Below the pieces are notes generated by a model. The model had not been told where the DNA came from. It made no database searches and was given only the letters and a program-made list of their open reading frames with translations. A stretch of DNA of 64,000 bases from Panulirus ornatus (taxonomy: Eukaryota > Arthropoda > Malacostraca > Decapoda > Palinuridae): positions 11,925,100 to 11,989,099 of the forward strand of contig NC_092250.1 of NCBI RefSeq assembly GCF_036320965.1, in the 5' to 3' direction. A program made the position numbers and the translations under genes. Positions 35,172-46,310 of this stretch are shown one piece after another; the stretch's first letter is position 1, and every line of letters starts with the position of its first letter.

Positions 35172-35200
35172 GGACAGGGTTCGAATCCTGTTCGCCTAGT
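35172..35200 (+). promoter_or_regulatory. Isolated polymerase III B box-like site
   Basis: GGGTTCGAATCCTGTTCG matches a B box. No A box was found upstream. Probably a SINE remnant. Confidence 0.3.
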
Positions 35201-35593
35201 GGTAGATCTTCGTCCTACAATATGTTGACAGTTAAAGGCTGTAGAGGTGGAAGAGAAAAGACGTTATCATGAAACACCAACTCGCAAACATACGTTAAAG
35301 CATATTTCTTTCACTAAAGTTACAACACAAAGAAGAAATGATATGTTAAATGACACGGCACAGTCTACTGAATACCCTGATCAAAGCCTTTTCATCAAAG
35401 ATATATATATATCCTTGGGGGTAGGGGAGAAAGAATACTTCCCACGCATTCCTCACGTGTTGTAGAAGGCGACTAAAGGGGACGGGAGCGGGGGCTAGAA
35501 ACCCTCCCCTCCTTGTATTTTAACTTTCTGAAAGGGGAAACAAGGAGTCACGCGAGGAGTGCTCATCCTCCTCGAAGCCTCAGATTGGGGTGT

Positions 35594-36470
35594 CTAAATG
35601 TGTGTGCATGTAACCAAGATGAGAAAAAAGGAGAGATAGGTGGTATGTTTGAGGAAAGGAACCTGGATGTTTTGGCGCTGAGTGAAACGAAGCTCAAGGG
35701 TAAAGGGAAGAGTGGTTTGGGAATGTCTTGGGAGTAAAGTCAGGGGTTGGTGAGAGGACAAGAGCAAGGGAAGGAGTAGCACTACTCCTGAATCAGGAGT
35801 TGTGGGAGTATGTGATAGAGTGTAAGAAAGTAAACTCTGATATGGGTAAAGCTGAAAGTTGATGGAGAGAGATGGGTGATTATTGGTGCATATGCACCTG
35901 GGCATGAGAAGAAAGATTATGAGAGGCAAGTGTTTTGGGAGCAGCTGAATGAGTGTGTTAGTGGTTTTGATGCACGAGACCGGGTTATAGTGATGGGTGA
36001 TTTGGATGCAAAGGTGAGTAATGTGGCAGTTGAGGGAATAATTGGTATACATGGGGTGTTCATTGTTGTAAATGGAAATGGTGAAGAGCTTGTAGATTTG
36101 TGTTGAAAAAGGACTGGTGATTGGGAATACCTGGTTTAAAAAGAGAGATATACATAAGTATACGTATGTAAGTAGGAGAGATGGCAAGAGAGCGTTATTG
36201 GATTACGTGTTGATAGGCGCGCAAAAGTGAGACTTTTGGTTGTTAATGTGCTGAGAGGTGCAACTGGAGGGATGTCTGATCATTATCTTGTGGAGGCGAA
36301 GGTGAAGATTTGTGGGGGTTTTCAGAAAAGGAGAGAATATTGGGGTGAAGAGAGTGGTGAGAGTAAGGGAGCTTGGGAAGGAGACTTGTGTGAGGAAGTA
36401 CCAGGAGAGACTTAGTGCAGAATGGAAAATGGTGAGAACAAAGGAGGTAAGGTGAGTGGGGGAGGAATGG
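35594..36470 (+). pseudogene. Exonuclease III-like endonuclease relic of LINE G
   Basis: Frames 35513-35737, 35876-36106 and 36227-36415 together give the whole endonuclease: LGCLNVCACNQDEKKG (N-terminal Asn), LALSETKLKG (catalytic Glu), VIIGAYAPGHEKKDYE, VMGDLDAKVSN (GDxN-like, here D in place of N), an SDHYL motif near 36280. It resembles the CFDP2/RTE endonuclease, which nicks target DNA in the nucleus. Frameshifts near 35735, 35860, 36105 and 36215 inactivate it. Confidence 0.8.
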
Positions 36471-36535
36471 GATGATGGCTTGCGCAAAAGATGCTTGTGG
36501 CATGAGAAGCGTGGAAGTGTTTTAGATATCTGGGA

Positions 36536-37126
36536 GTGGATTTGGCAGCGGATGGAACCATGGAAGCGGAAGTGAATCATAGGGTGGCGAAGGGGTCGAA
36601 AATTCTGGGAGCCTTGAAGAATGTGTGGAAGTCGAGAACATTATCTCCGAAAGCAAAAATGGGTATGTTTGAAGGAATAGTGGTTCCAACAATGTTGTAT
36701 GGTTGCGAGGCGTGGGCTATGGATAGAGGTATTCGCAGAAGGGTGGATGTGCTGGAAATGAGATGTTTGAGGACAATATGTGGTGTGAGGTGGTTTGATC
36801 GAGTAAGTAATGTAAGGGTAAGAGAGATGTGTGGTAATAGAAAGAGTGTGGTTGAGAGAGCAGAAGAGGGTGTTTTGAAGTGGTTTGGTCACATGGAGAG
36901 AATGAGTGAGGAAAGATTGACCAAGAGGATATATGTGTAAGAGGTGGAGGGAACGAGGAGAAGTGGGAGACCAAAGTGGAGGTGGAAAGATGGTGTGAAA
37001 AAGGTTTTGATTGATCGGGGCCTGAGCATGCAGGGGGGTGAAAGGCGTGCAAGGAATAGAGTGAATTGGAACGATGTGGTATACCGGGGTCGACGTGTTG
37101 TCAGTGGATTGAACAAGGGCATGTGA
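36536..37126 (+). pseudogene. C-terminal domain relic of LINE G
   Basis: MDLAADGTMEAEVNHRVAKG through [17 protein letters not shown] and WFGHMERMSEERLTKRIYV, with a stop at 36940, then RPKWRWKDGVKKVL. The C-terminal part follows the RT deletion directly. Confidence 0.85.
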
Positions 37127-37458
37127 AGCGTCTGGGGTAAACCATGGAAAGTTCTGTGGGGCCTGGATGTGGAAAAGGAGCTGTGGTTACGGTGCATTAT
37201 TACATGACAGCTAGAGACTGAATGTGAACGAAAGTGGCTTTTGTTGTCTTCCTAGCGCTACCTCGCGGACATTTGGGGGGAGGGGGCTGCTATTTCATGT
37301 GTGGCGCGGTGGCGATGGGAATGAATAAAAGCAGACAGTATGAATTATGTACATGTGGATATATATGTATATGTCTGTGTGTGTATATATATGTATACGT
37401 TGAGATGTATAGGTATGTATATTTGCGTGTGTGGACGTGTATGTATATGCTTGTGTAT

Positions 37459-37510
37459 GTTTTATAACAACTAAACCATAATGAAAGCTATGGTTTAGCT
37501 GTTATAAAAC
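37459..37510. repeat. 22-bp hairpin at a LINE junction
   Basis: Arms 37459-37480 and 37489-37510 are reverse complements with a single mismatch, and the loop is ATGAAAGC. It lies exactly between the truncated LINE G 3' UTR and a second LINE head. Confidence 0.95.
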
Positions 37511-37634
37511 TGGGGATAGGGGAGAAAGAATACTTCCCACGCATTCCTCACGTGTTGTAGAAGGCGACTGAAGGGGACGGGAGCGGGGGGCCAGAAACTC
37601 TCCCCTCCTTGTATTTTAACTTTCTAAAAGGGGA

Positions 37635-37636
<2 letters not shown>
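37511..37636 (+). mobile_element. Second LINE 5' head, about 125 bp
   Basis: TGGGGATAGGGGAGAAAG, CACGCATTCCTCACGTGT, GTATTTTAACTTTC match 35416-35540 closely. These are features of the LINE head rather than S1. Stops at GGGGAAAC, then (TA)n. Confidence 0.85.

Positions 37637-37730
<94 letters not shown>
37637..37730. repeat. (TA)n followed by T-run
   Basis: TA to about 37711, then about 19 T. Confidence 0.95.
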
Positions 37731-39899
37731 CCCTGGAATTTATATTTGATTATGCTTTCCCTTCTGTCATGTTCCAGATTAAGATTACTGCAGGTCTTCT
37801 CTAATACGTAGAAAAAAAAAATAAATAGATAAGAGTGTATGAAGATGCTTCCCTCTCACTTTCCACCCACTGGGCATACGTAATGCTTCTAATCATTCAA
37901 AACATCGAACCTGCGCTTGAAGCAAGCAACTCCCTCGAACCTCACCCACGTCAGGATGGAAGTCCCTTCAGACATAATAGCCCTCGAAATCATCCCTGCC
38001 ATAATTCATGTCCCTTAAACTACGGGTGTAAAACGAAGCAGCGTCTCTGAAAGAGGTGGCGAAGGTGGCCTTGAGTGAGGGAAAACCTTGGTAAAGAATG
38101 ACAGCGGCCGTTAACCAGTGAAATAACACTGCGTCTCACTGAACCACTGTAAAGTGTGAACCCCATTAATTTCCCCCACTTTTTATGTAATGGTTTTAGT
38201 CGAAACTCCTCTTTCGGAACCGGTAAATTTGTTGGATCGTTCGCTTTCATTTTTATAACCTGCCAAATGAAGGATATTACGTGCCTTCCAGCATTCACGA
38301 GTTACCGTGGTTCCACGTTGGCAAGAGCCGTCCACCGTCGCTTTCATTCGCAAAGGTTTCCTCGCACAGACCTCCATTGGCACCACAGTCCAGTTATGCG
38401 GCCTCTCTCATTGTTTCCAGTCGCCAAATTAAGTTCCAGCGCCATAGTTCCCATCTGCCAATCGTCAGCATTTTGGGATCCTAATGGTATACCGTTAGCC
38501 CAGTAAAGTAAATGAAAACCAAATTGCACTTGTCTTTGTGGAGACGTTAACAAGACGAACGGCTTTACTTAAATGGGTTTCGGGAGTCGACCAAAGACAA
38601 AAGGCAGAACTTCCATTGTTGGCACTTTGGTGTATACGTACGTAGTGATGTTTTTCGGCCGACTTAAACCACATTTGCCACAATTGGCGTATCTCTTTCA
38701 TATGAAAGTTTTATGAGAAATAAAGCGCGTAGGAAAAAAATTAGGTAGGAAATTAGGTAGGAAAAAAAAAAAAGGTGAACAGCGACGAATGAAATAGAAA
38801 AGAAAATGCTGATCCTAATTTTCGTTTGAGGTGAAGCGGTTCATGATACGTAACGTAACACTTGTACCGAAGCTTCATTTACGACCAGCGGAGCATGACT
38901 GTCGCATGGATATGCCCTGTGATTCTTAATGGTCTCTATGCAAACGTTCTTACCTACGTGTAAACCAAAGCCTATCATGCACAGAGAATAAATACCGCCG
39001 CGAAAGGCCATGAAATGTTGAAATAGTCTATCCCATGACTCTGAGTCGTACATGGCAGCAACAAACACCTGTGTTGTCGAAGTAATCGAGTACTTGTTAT
39101 TTACCGTGGGACATTGTTCCTGTGAATGAGATCAAAACTCCAGTAATTTATGGAACCAACTGCACACAGTACAGTACTGTCTCCTTCGCCACATGGTGTC
39201 CATCCATGGAAACAGTAGCTGTGGGTCATTATACCAGTGAACACACGCATCATCTACTCACACTGGACGTTTTATTCTCCTGAAAATCTTCCCAATAGGA
39301 AAAGAATCTACGCATATCCTTACCTGGATGGCATCGGTAATACGTATTATCTAAAGCAACACCAATCTATCGCGCCACAAGACTATATTATACGGGAAAG
39401 AAGGTGATTAAAATACAAAAAGACATAGGATGAATCCCCCCCCCCCCCACAAAAAAAAAAAGAAAAAAAAACTATACAGACAGGGTAAGGAAGCGATGCA
39501 ATCTGTTTTTTTTTGGAATTGCTTTCGAGGTAGAATTGTCCATCTTTATCCCAGTGTTGGTATTTACATGTTGTTGAATTTGGTGATCAACGCAGACCAA
39601 CCTGTGATTGCTACAGAATATTCGAGACACTGATTCGTACTGTCATACTTTACGCCATAGTGAAATCCGATTGGTTCAGTCTGCACGTGATTCTTTTGAT
39701 CACATACAACTTTCCTTGGAAAGTCTATTTCATATATAAATCTTCGAACAAATATTCCATTTATGATTGTATTGAACACCATCAACTGCTGCGTTACTCA
39801 CTTTCGCATTTAAGCCACCCATTACTGATATCCAGTCTCTTGCATCAAAACTTCAAACAGAATCATTCAGCTGCTCCCATATACTTCCCTTCACATCAT
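37731..39899. other. Unique sequence, no gene recognised
   Basis: 2.2 kb with overlapping short open frames on both strands at 38150-38700 but no recognisable domain. A C-run/A-run lies at 39437-39470. Confidence 0.4.
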
Positions 39900-41350
39900 C
39901 TCTTCTCATGACCAGGTGCATTCGCAACCCAACTTTCATTTCTACCCAACCAAGTGTCAATGACGACAACAGTGAATCGAGAGACAGTAATGATGAAGAG
40001 TCTTCTTCAGTTCGTCAGAATGTCTTCTGGAAGGAATGCTTAGCTAAGGTACAACACCTTGCCTACAGGTGAAACTTAGCAGACGCAGACCACTTGGTGA
40101 AAGACATAGAAGAAAACTAAGTCTTGCACCATCATTATATCAAGATATTGAAGACAACAGTTATATCTCGGTGTGTTTTGATTGTTTTTCTTCAAGATTC
40201 TTTGTCATACCTGATCGTTCGACTCGATACTGAAATTCTTGGAAACGCTGTCAGTAATTTCATAATTGATCCTGAAGGGTGTGAGAAAACTCTTAGGGCA
40301 GCAAATTGCTCCTTGGGTGTTGCTTCAAAAGAATAAAAAAAAAAGGCAATCCCCTGAAACATCAATGGATCAAGAAATCTTACCACTCACAATTCAGAAC
40401 ACAGTAAACAGGCACAGAATTGAACTGAACACGAAGCACGTGAGATTCGATGATATTGCGGCCACTAAAGAAGGCAGACACTGATTATTTCTGCTCTAAG
40501 AGTCTCTGAACTGTAACATACTGAACTACCAAAAGCGTTATGTACCAGAACTTGATTCTACACATATGAATTTGGAGTGAGTTTCTGGCTTCTTCTTGGA
40601 CATGTCGAAATGCCCTTATGATGGATATTCCCATGTGGACATTGCCCCTATACGTGGTACTGCACTTGACCTTCCAGCTGATGTCCTGAAACCATACTTG
40701 AAGAGTTTTCACGTGGTGGTGCACAATGATTTTACCAGCTTGTTGTGGGCTGACAGATTCGAAGCTCAGAAATTAGGGAAAAAGGCAACCAATTGTATTT
40801 AGAGCACAATGGCTTGATTTCAGCTGCTATTCAGTTGATCATTTATACTTTGGTACTGTTGTGTATCTTCCTCAAGATGGAAACCATTACATTCAGCACA
40901 ACGTTTTGCCTGTAATTCATGACAACATCAGATGTCTCCCGCCTGTGCTACAAGATGTCTCTAATGAAAGGAAAGTTAGAACTACAAATTGCGTCTGACT
41001 GCATAACCCTGACATGTTACAAGGCTAAATGGAGCAAAAATATGTTCGACGTCTCATCCCATTGTATAAAAGTTTCATGGTAGATGTTTCTGACCCCAGA
41101 AAATTGCCAGTAACGCTGAAGTACTTCATTATCGGCAAAATTACTACGGATATTCTTAGCCAAACCGCTCGTTAGGCTACTACCAAAACACCAACCAGGC
41201 GATCTGTGTCAAAACCCTTAATTTGGCTTCCATAATTGCATAGGCTCAATACTATGTGAAGTATGTGGATCCAGAGTTTCACGCCGAAACTTTCTGCTTA
41301 ATCTTAGAGTGGTGGAACCGAAAGAACGCAGTCGTGGATCCTACAATGAA
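39900..41350 (+). pseudogene. Relic of an unidentified large protein
   Basis: The plus strand reads as protein-like across several frames with breaks. An acidic, serine-rich stretch (SVNDDNSESRDSNDEESSS, near 39950) is followed by NVFWKECLAKVQHL. Further on come LDTEILGNAVSNFIIDPEG (40230), HVRFDDIAATKEGRH (40440), the 67-residue frame 40599-40802 with HVVVHNDFTSLLWADRFEA, then LPPVLQDV (40930) and RLIPLYKSFMVDVSDPRKLP (41050). I cannot name the family. A 147-bp part matches 46411-46557. A large transposon or endogenous DNA virus protein is possible, but this is a guess. Confidence 0.4.
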
Positions 41351-41962
41351 GTTTTTTGAGGTATAATCGGACCTCCACTGAACCCAGTGTTTAAACTTCG
41401 TCTATACTAACTGGAATCATACGGGAACAACTCTAAAGCTATTGTGAAATGCTCTGATTTTGTGACAACTTTTCAAATATATTCCAACAAAGGATTCATC
41501 ATTAATATTCTGTTTGCTTATAACATTACCAAAGTGATAATCATTTATACCTATTCAGTGTTTCAGATATGAATAAATATAACCAGAAAATATTAATGAT
41601 GAAAATTATTCATGGATCCAAATTAGATAACATGATAAATAAATACGGTTGATGTTAAACGGATCCATTTGAATGCTCATTCCTACTAGATAGGCTGAAC
41701 TTCAGGAACTTATTAGTGATAAGATTAAATTTAATCCACGAAAGTTCTTTTCAGTCCTCCATAAGACATTAGTTACCATAATCAGAGCTGAATAAGTAAC
41801 TAAGAAGTTCATCAGTGCTTTGATCTTTACTGAGATTGATAAGCCACGATGGACGTGCATGTTGTGGCTTGAGACCATCTCTTGGAGAAGCAGACGTTAC
41901 CCCCTCTCCTCGGGTCACCCAATCAGACAACATGTGGGCTACCATCAAAACTACGTCTCGCC

Positions 41963-41963
<1 letters not shown>

Positions 41964-42002
<39 letters not shown>
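41964..42002. repeat. (CA)n microsatellite
   Basis: Pure CA tract of about 39 bp. Confidence 0.95.
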
Positions 42003-42006
<4 letters not shown>

Positions 42007-42890
42007 TCTGAAACAAGTCAACCAGAGCTCTGTGAACAACACAGCAGACACCACCAAAGCAAAGTCCTGGAAAAACCTCTTGGGGAAACACTTGCCAAGC
42101 TGCCACAGCCAGAGATGGCACGTCCCTTGCTTCATCAGTTATCAAAGCTTTGAACGAAATCCCCAGAGCTGACAGTCTAGTTCGTATCCCTCTCTAGAGT
42201 AGAAACTTTCGCCAGCTTGCTAACAAACCTAACTCATCCCAATCCCTCAACGTCAGTGTCTTAGTAAGCAGAATGACAGAGGATGGCAATACTGTCAATG
42301 TATTGAGAATCGTCTTCAGCGAGGACACTATATCGCTAAATCGAGAGATGTTACCACAGCTAACGCTTTACGGGAGAGACGCCTAGCAAGTTCACCTAAC
42401 GACAGCAGGTTCTATAGACGCATCTTCCAGCCAGCCATGAACTCTTAGCGACTGCGAGACCTACAAAGCGGTCTTGTCCACTCCATCAGGCTCAGCAGAG
42501 GGAGTCGCCAGTTTGAGACCTCAACATATTGTTGACCTTCACCTTGGGTCTGGTTGCTAAAACCCACATGACCGAACTCGCCGGTTTTCCATTCGTTGTC
42601 TCGCTAGTGGTATTCCCCAATCCATAAAGCCCTTCTACATTAGCGCTTCCGAGTGTGCCCTAAAGAAGTAAAATGACTACATGGGACCCATTGCCATCGA
42701 TAACCCTTCACCGGGTGGTTAGTCAAGAGTGGTTGTCAAAAGTGAGAGCAGTAATACAGTCTTCTTACCGAGCCCGAAAGACTGTTTGAGCGTGCGTTTA
42801 GTCAATGAAAGCTATACGATCCTGTGTTCGTAACCTCATCTGCGACAAAGCCTTCAGTCATGTGAGAAGGGACGATGTCATTAGTGATGG
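42003..42890 (+). pseudogene. Possible protein relic, unidentified
   Basis: The plus strand gives protein-like stretches in one frame (NVSVLVSRMTEDGNTVNVLR near 42250, then SFSIRCLASGIPQSIKPFYI-like text near 42590-42640) with in-frame stops between. It has more balanced composition than its AT-rich neighbours. It may continue the 39.9-41.3 kb relic across the (CA)n, but I have no direct link. Confidence 0.25.
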
Positions 42891-42968
42891 TCATCGGATC
42901 TTTTCATATCTCCTCCTTTCCTCTATCTGTGTCACAAGTCGCCTTCGTCTTGGCCTTAGGTAAGCAAG

Positions 42969-42970
<2 letters not shown>

Positions 42971-43025
<55 letters not shown>

Positions 43026-43041
43026 TTTTTTTATTATTATA
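42971..43041. repeat. (TA)n and T-rich run at LINE H 3' end
   Basis: TA to 43021, then TTATTTTTTTTATTATTATA, the reverse of the A-rich LINE tail end. Confidence 0.95.
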
Positions 43042-44154
43042 CTTTGTCGCTGTCTCCCGCGTTTGCGAGGTAGCGCAAGGAAACAGACGAAAGAAATGGC
43101 CCAACCCCCCCCCCCCCCCCCCATACACATGTATATACATACACGTCCACACACGCAAATATACATACCCATACATCTCAATGTACACATATATATACAC
43201 ACAGACTTATACACATATGCACATGCACACAATTCACACTGTCTGCCTTTATTCATTCCCATCGCCACCTCGCCACACTTGGAATAACATCCCCCTCTCC
43301 CCTCATGTGTGCGAGGTAGCGCTAGGAAAAGACAACAAAGGCATTCCTTCACACTCAGTCTCTAACTGTCATGCAATAATGCCCGAAACCACAGCTCCCT
43401 TTCCACATCCAGGCCCCACAGAACTTTCCATGGTTTACCCCAGACGCTTCACGTGCCCTGATTCAATCCATTGACAGCACGTCGACCCCGGTATACCACA
43501 TCGATCCAATTCACTCTATTCCTTGCCCGCCTTTCACCCTCCTGCATGTTCAGGCCCCGATCACTCAAAATCTTTTTCACTCCATCTTTCCACCTCCAAT
43601 TTGGTCTCCCACTTCTCCTCGTTCCCTCCACCTCCGACACATATATCCTCTTGGTCAATCTTTCCTCATTCATTCTCTCCATGTGCCCAAACCATTTCAA
43701 AACACCCTCTTCTCCTCTCTCTATCACGCTCTTCTTATTTCCACACATCTCTCTTACCCTTACATTACTTACTCGATCAAACCACCTCACACCACATATT
43801 GTCCTCAAACATCTCATTTCCAGCACATCCACCCTTCTGCGAATACCTCTATCCATAGCCCACGCCTCGCAACCATACAACATTGTTGGAACCACTATTC
43901 CTTCAAACATACCCATTTTTGCTTTCGGAGATAATGTTCTCGACTTCCACACATTCTTCAAGGCTCCCAGGATTTTCGCCCCCTCCCCCACCCTATGATT
44001 CACTTCCGCTTCCATGGTTCCATCCGCTGCCAGATCCACCCCAGATATTTAAAACACTTTACTTCCTCCAGTTTTTCTCCATTCAAACTTACCTCCCAAT
44101 TGACTTGACCCTCAACCCTACTGTACCTAATAACCTTGCTCTTATTCACATTTA

Positions 44155-44157
<3 letters not shown>
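43042..44157 (-). mobile_element. RTE-type LINE copy H (inverted; C-terminal domain and full 3' UTR)
   Basis: On the minus strand, from VNVNKSKV-equivalent DNA at 44157 through the C-terminal domain to the tail (CTTTGTCGCTGTCTCCCGCG at 43042). The frame 43449-44039 is almost uninterrupted (MDLAADGTMEAEVNHRVGEG through RGRRAVNGLNQGT), making this the best-preserved C-terminal domain in the window. The upstream RT is missing, being replaced by (TA)n at the 5' truncation. A C-run at 43106-43122 lies in the 3' UTR. Confidence 0.9.
43449..44039 (-). pseudogene. LINE C-terminal domain, intact open frame but truncated gene
   Basis: 196 codons without a break. It contains [57 protein letters not shown] and RPNWRWKDGVKKILSDRGLN. 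It follows RT motif E in full copies. The role of this domain in RTE elements is unclear to me. The ATG is internal, so no separate protein is expected. The near-intact frame suggests a recent insertion. Confidence 0.75.

Positions 44158-44223
<66 letters not shown>
44158..44223. repeat. (TA)n microsatellite at LINE H 5' truncation
   Basis: TA tract followed by GATAGATAAATAA. Confidence 0.95.
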
Positions 44224-44226
<3 letters not shown>

Positions 44227-44252
44227 TAGATAAATAATCATATTATATATGT

Positions 44253-44450
44253 ACATATTCCTATGAGTCCACAGGGAAAGTGAAACACTGTCAGTTTCCA
44301 AGTGCACTTTCGTGTAATAATCACATCATTAGGAGAGAGACAAGAGAGAAATATAACAGTCAGTAGATATACAACGAAGAGACGTAGCTAGGACGCCTTT
44401 TGGTAAACATGTGATTGTCGAAGACAGACAGCGAGCGCATCATAAACTTA
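44253..44450 (-). mobile_element. Penelope-like element 3' end, minus copy
   Basis: On the minus strand: ACATGTTTACCAAAAGGCGT, CCTAGCTACGTCTCTTCG, GTATATCTACTGACTGTTAT, CTCTCTCCTAATGATG, GATTATTACACGAAAGTGCA, CTTGGAAACTGACAGTG, CCCTGTGGACTCATAGGAAT. The hammerhead-like core has CTAATGA instead of CTGATGA. GAAA and the palindrome AGTGCACT are intact. Paired with an inverted end at 44528. Confidence 0.6.
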
Positions 44451-44527
44451 TGTGGACAAGGTGAATTGTTTACAAGTTTTATCATCAATAAAGTTATCCA
44501 ATTTGTATAGACATTCACGGATATTAA

Positions 44528-44589
44528 GGTTTCACTTTCCCCCTGGACTCGTAGGAATATACTTGCTCACGCGCAAAATTGTGATCCTT

Positions 44590-44594
<5 letters not shown>
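44528..44594 (+). mobile_element. Penelope-like element 3' terminus, plus copy
   Basis: GGTTTCACTTTCCCCCTGGA, CTCGTAGGAATATACTTGC, GCGCAAAATTGTGATCCTTT. It extends the terminus seen in the minus copy by about 30 bp and ends in (TA)n. The pair gives inverted ends around about 315 bp. Confidence 0.6.

Positions 44595-44644
<50 letters not shown>
44595..44644. repeat. (TA)n microsatellite
   Basis: TA tract directly after the Penelope-like terminus. Confidence 0.95.
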
Positions 44645-44648
<4 letters not shown>

Positions 44649-45688
44649 CCTTTGTAAAAATATTCTCTTTTGTCTTGCTTTCAATTATATGTTGTGCAAT
44701 ACATTTTCAGCAGAATACGTGAGGTTAGTTGTTCTATTATTTGTTAGCTTTGTTTCAGGTGTGGAAATCTCTCACAGTGTCGGCTGAAGTTTAGGATATC
44801 ACTTCGTATTTTTCAGGGAAACGAAAGAGATCATGATTGACTAGGCGATAGATCCTCGCTGTCAACTAGACCCAGTAGACCGACCAATAGCTCTTGTGCC
44901 GAACCTGATGCGGCCAGATTGCAAAATCAAGCCTTTTGTTGAGTGTAGATCCACATTTTTGAAATCATCCTTGCACATTGTTGAAATTCCATTACCGATT
45001 TGCTGCTAATACCTTTTCTCCATTATCTTTTAGCCATTCATCATAATGGCGCCTTTGAAATACATTTACGGCACAATTGATCTTTAGATCAAGATAGAGA
45101 TATTCATTTCTTTGCTCTTTTAGTAAAGGTACAAAAATCGGTTTCCCTCCTGGATGCCATATATAGGTAAAGTGTATTCATGCATCGACGTTCGTGGAAT
45201 ACAGTAGCCTCGCCATATTTTGCATTCCGCGCGGCTTGTCAAAATCATTTTCTCCTCTTGTCCCCACCACTCAGTCGCTGTTGTTACATTTGTTTGTCTT
45301 TTGAATTATTCATTGGTCAGAATGGCCTGTTTATGCATCACACATAATCACTTTCATATGATGAAAAATGAAATATCTTTATATTAGCAGTTTACGTAAT
45401 TGATATATGTATTTCTGTCTCGATAAACAGATTTCTTAGATAATGAACAATTATAAAGATTGTTTCCTGATCCATTCTTCATGACTCTCTTATATTTTAC
45501 GTGTCTCCTCTCGTATCATGTTCCATCTTTTTCATAAACTGCTTCTATTATGAAGATCATATTACAGTTATTTCGCGTTGTGTTCATTCATCAGGATATA
45601 TCCCATTCCCAATCTTTTAGCTTTGAGTGTGTTAGCCTGCCTTCTACTATCGTATTATCATATATATGATATATAGTTTTTTCATATA
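44645..45688. other. Unique sequence, nothing recognised
   Basis: About 1 kb, AT-rich, short frames only. Confidence 0.4.
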
Positions 45689-45908
45689 TTTCTACTATTT
45701 CCCGCGTTACCGAGGTTGCATTAAAAACAGAGGACTGAGTGTCAAAGGGAATATCTTCACTTGGCCCCCTTTTCTGTTCCTTCTTTAGGAAAGTTAAAAA
45801 CGGGACGGGAGATTTTCCAGCCCCCTCCCCTCGCTCCCTCCCCTTTTCAGTTGCCTTCTACGACACGCCGGGAATACGTGGGAAGTGTTCTTCCTCCCCT
45901 ATCGCCAG
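45689..45908 (-). mobile_element. S1 short retroelement, copy f (older)
   Basis: Minus-strand S1. Tail CTATTTCCCGCGTTACCGAG at the left, TGCCTTCTACGACACGCCGG, and the head CCCTATCGCCAGC at the right. More substitutions than other copies, and its TA tail is reduced to a short decayed run at 45658-45675. Confidence 0.8.
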
Positions 45909-46310
45909 CTTATTGGAATTCGCGTATTTTCTCGTCATGGTTACTATTTTGCTGCCTTCAATCTACAGCAGGGAGAATCTGCAAGCCTCATTTTTCTTCT
46001 ATTGCCGCACTGCCTTCAAATGTAGTTACCATATCAGTCCACATTGTGTGACCATAGCGGACTCAGTGGTACATGACGCCACTTGCACCCGCTCTGCGAT
46101 GAATCAGAGTTATTTTTGGACCTCGTTGTTATGTTCATTTGAAGTGGTTCATTTGTTATTTTAATTTCTTGTTTCCCATCTTCGTTTGTGGGTTCTTGTT
46201 GCCGGATAAAACTTGTGTGGAAACCAAGTTAGATCGTGCAAGGTAGAGTCAAAGGTCACTGTATCAAAACGGTGAGATTTGCCAGAAGGACCTGAGGTGG
46301 TTATGGATAA

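Larger units (their letters stand above)
35411..37458 (+). mobile_element. RTE-type LINE copy G, with 5' head but RT deleted
   Basis: The only copy here with the element's 5' end. Head ATCCTTGGGGGTAGGGGAG at 35411, a 5' UTR of about 180 bp, then the endonuclease (35590-36340). Near 36514 it jumps from GGCATGAGAAGCGTGG (endonuclease-RT linker, 11430 in copy C) to AAGTGTTTTAGATATCTGG (RT motif E, 12842 in copy C). About 1.4 kb with all RT catalytic motifs is gone. The C-terminal domain and 3' UTR follow. It is 3'-truncated before the GCTACC tail, at a hairpin. Confidence 0.88.

Noticed and set aside
38156..38553. Overlapping open frames on both strands as a gene
   Set aside because: No recognisable domain in any frame. 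Openness on both strands at once suggests chance.
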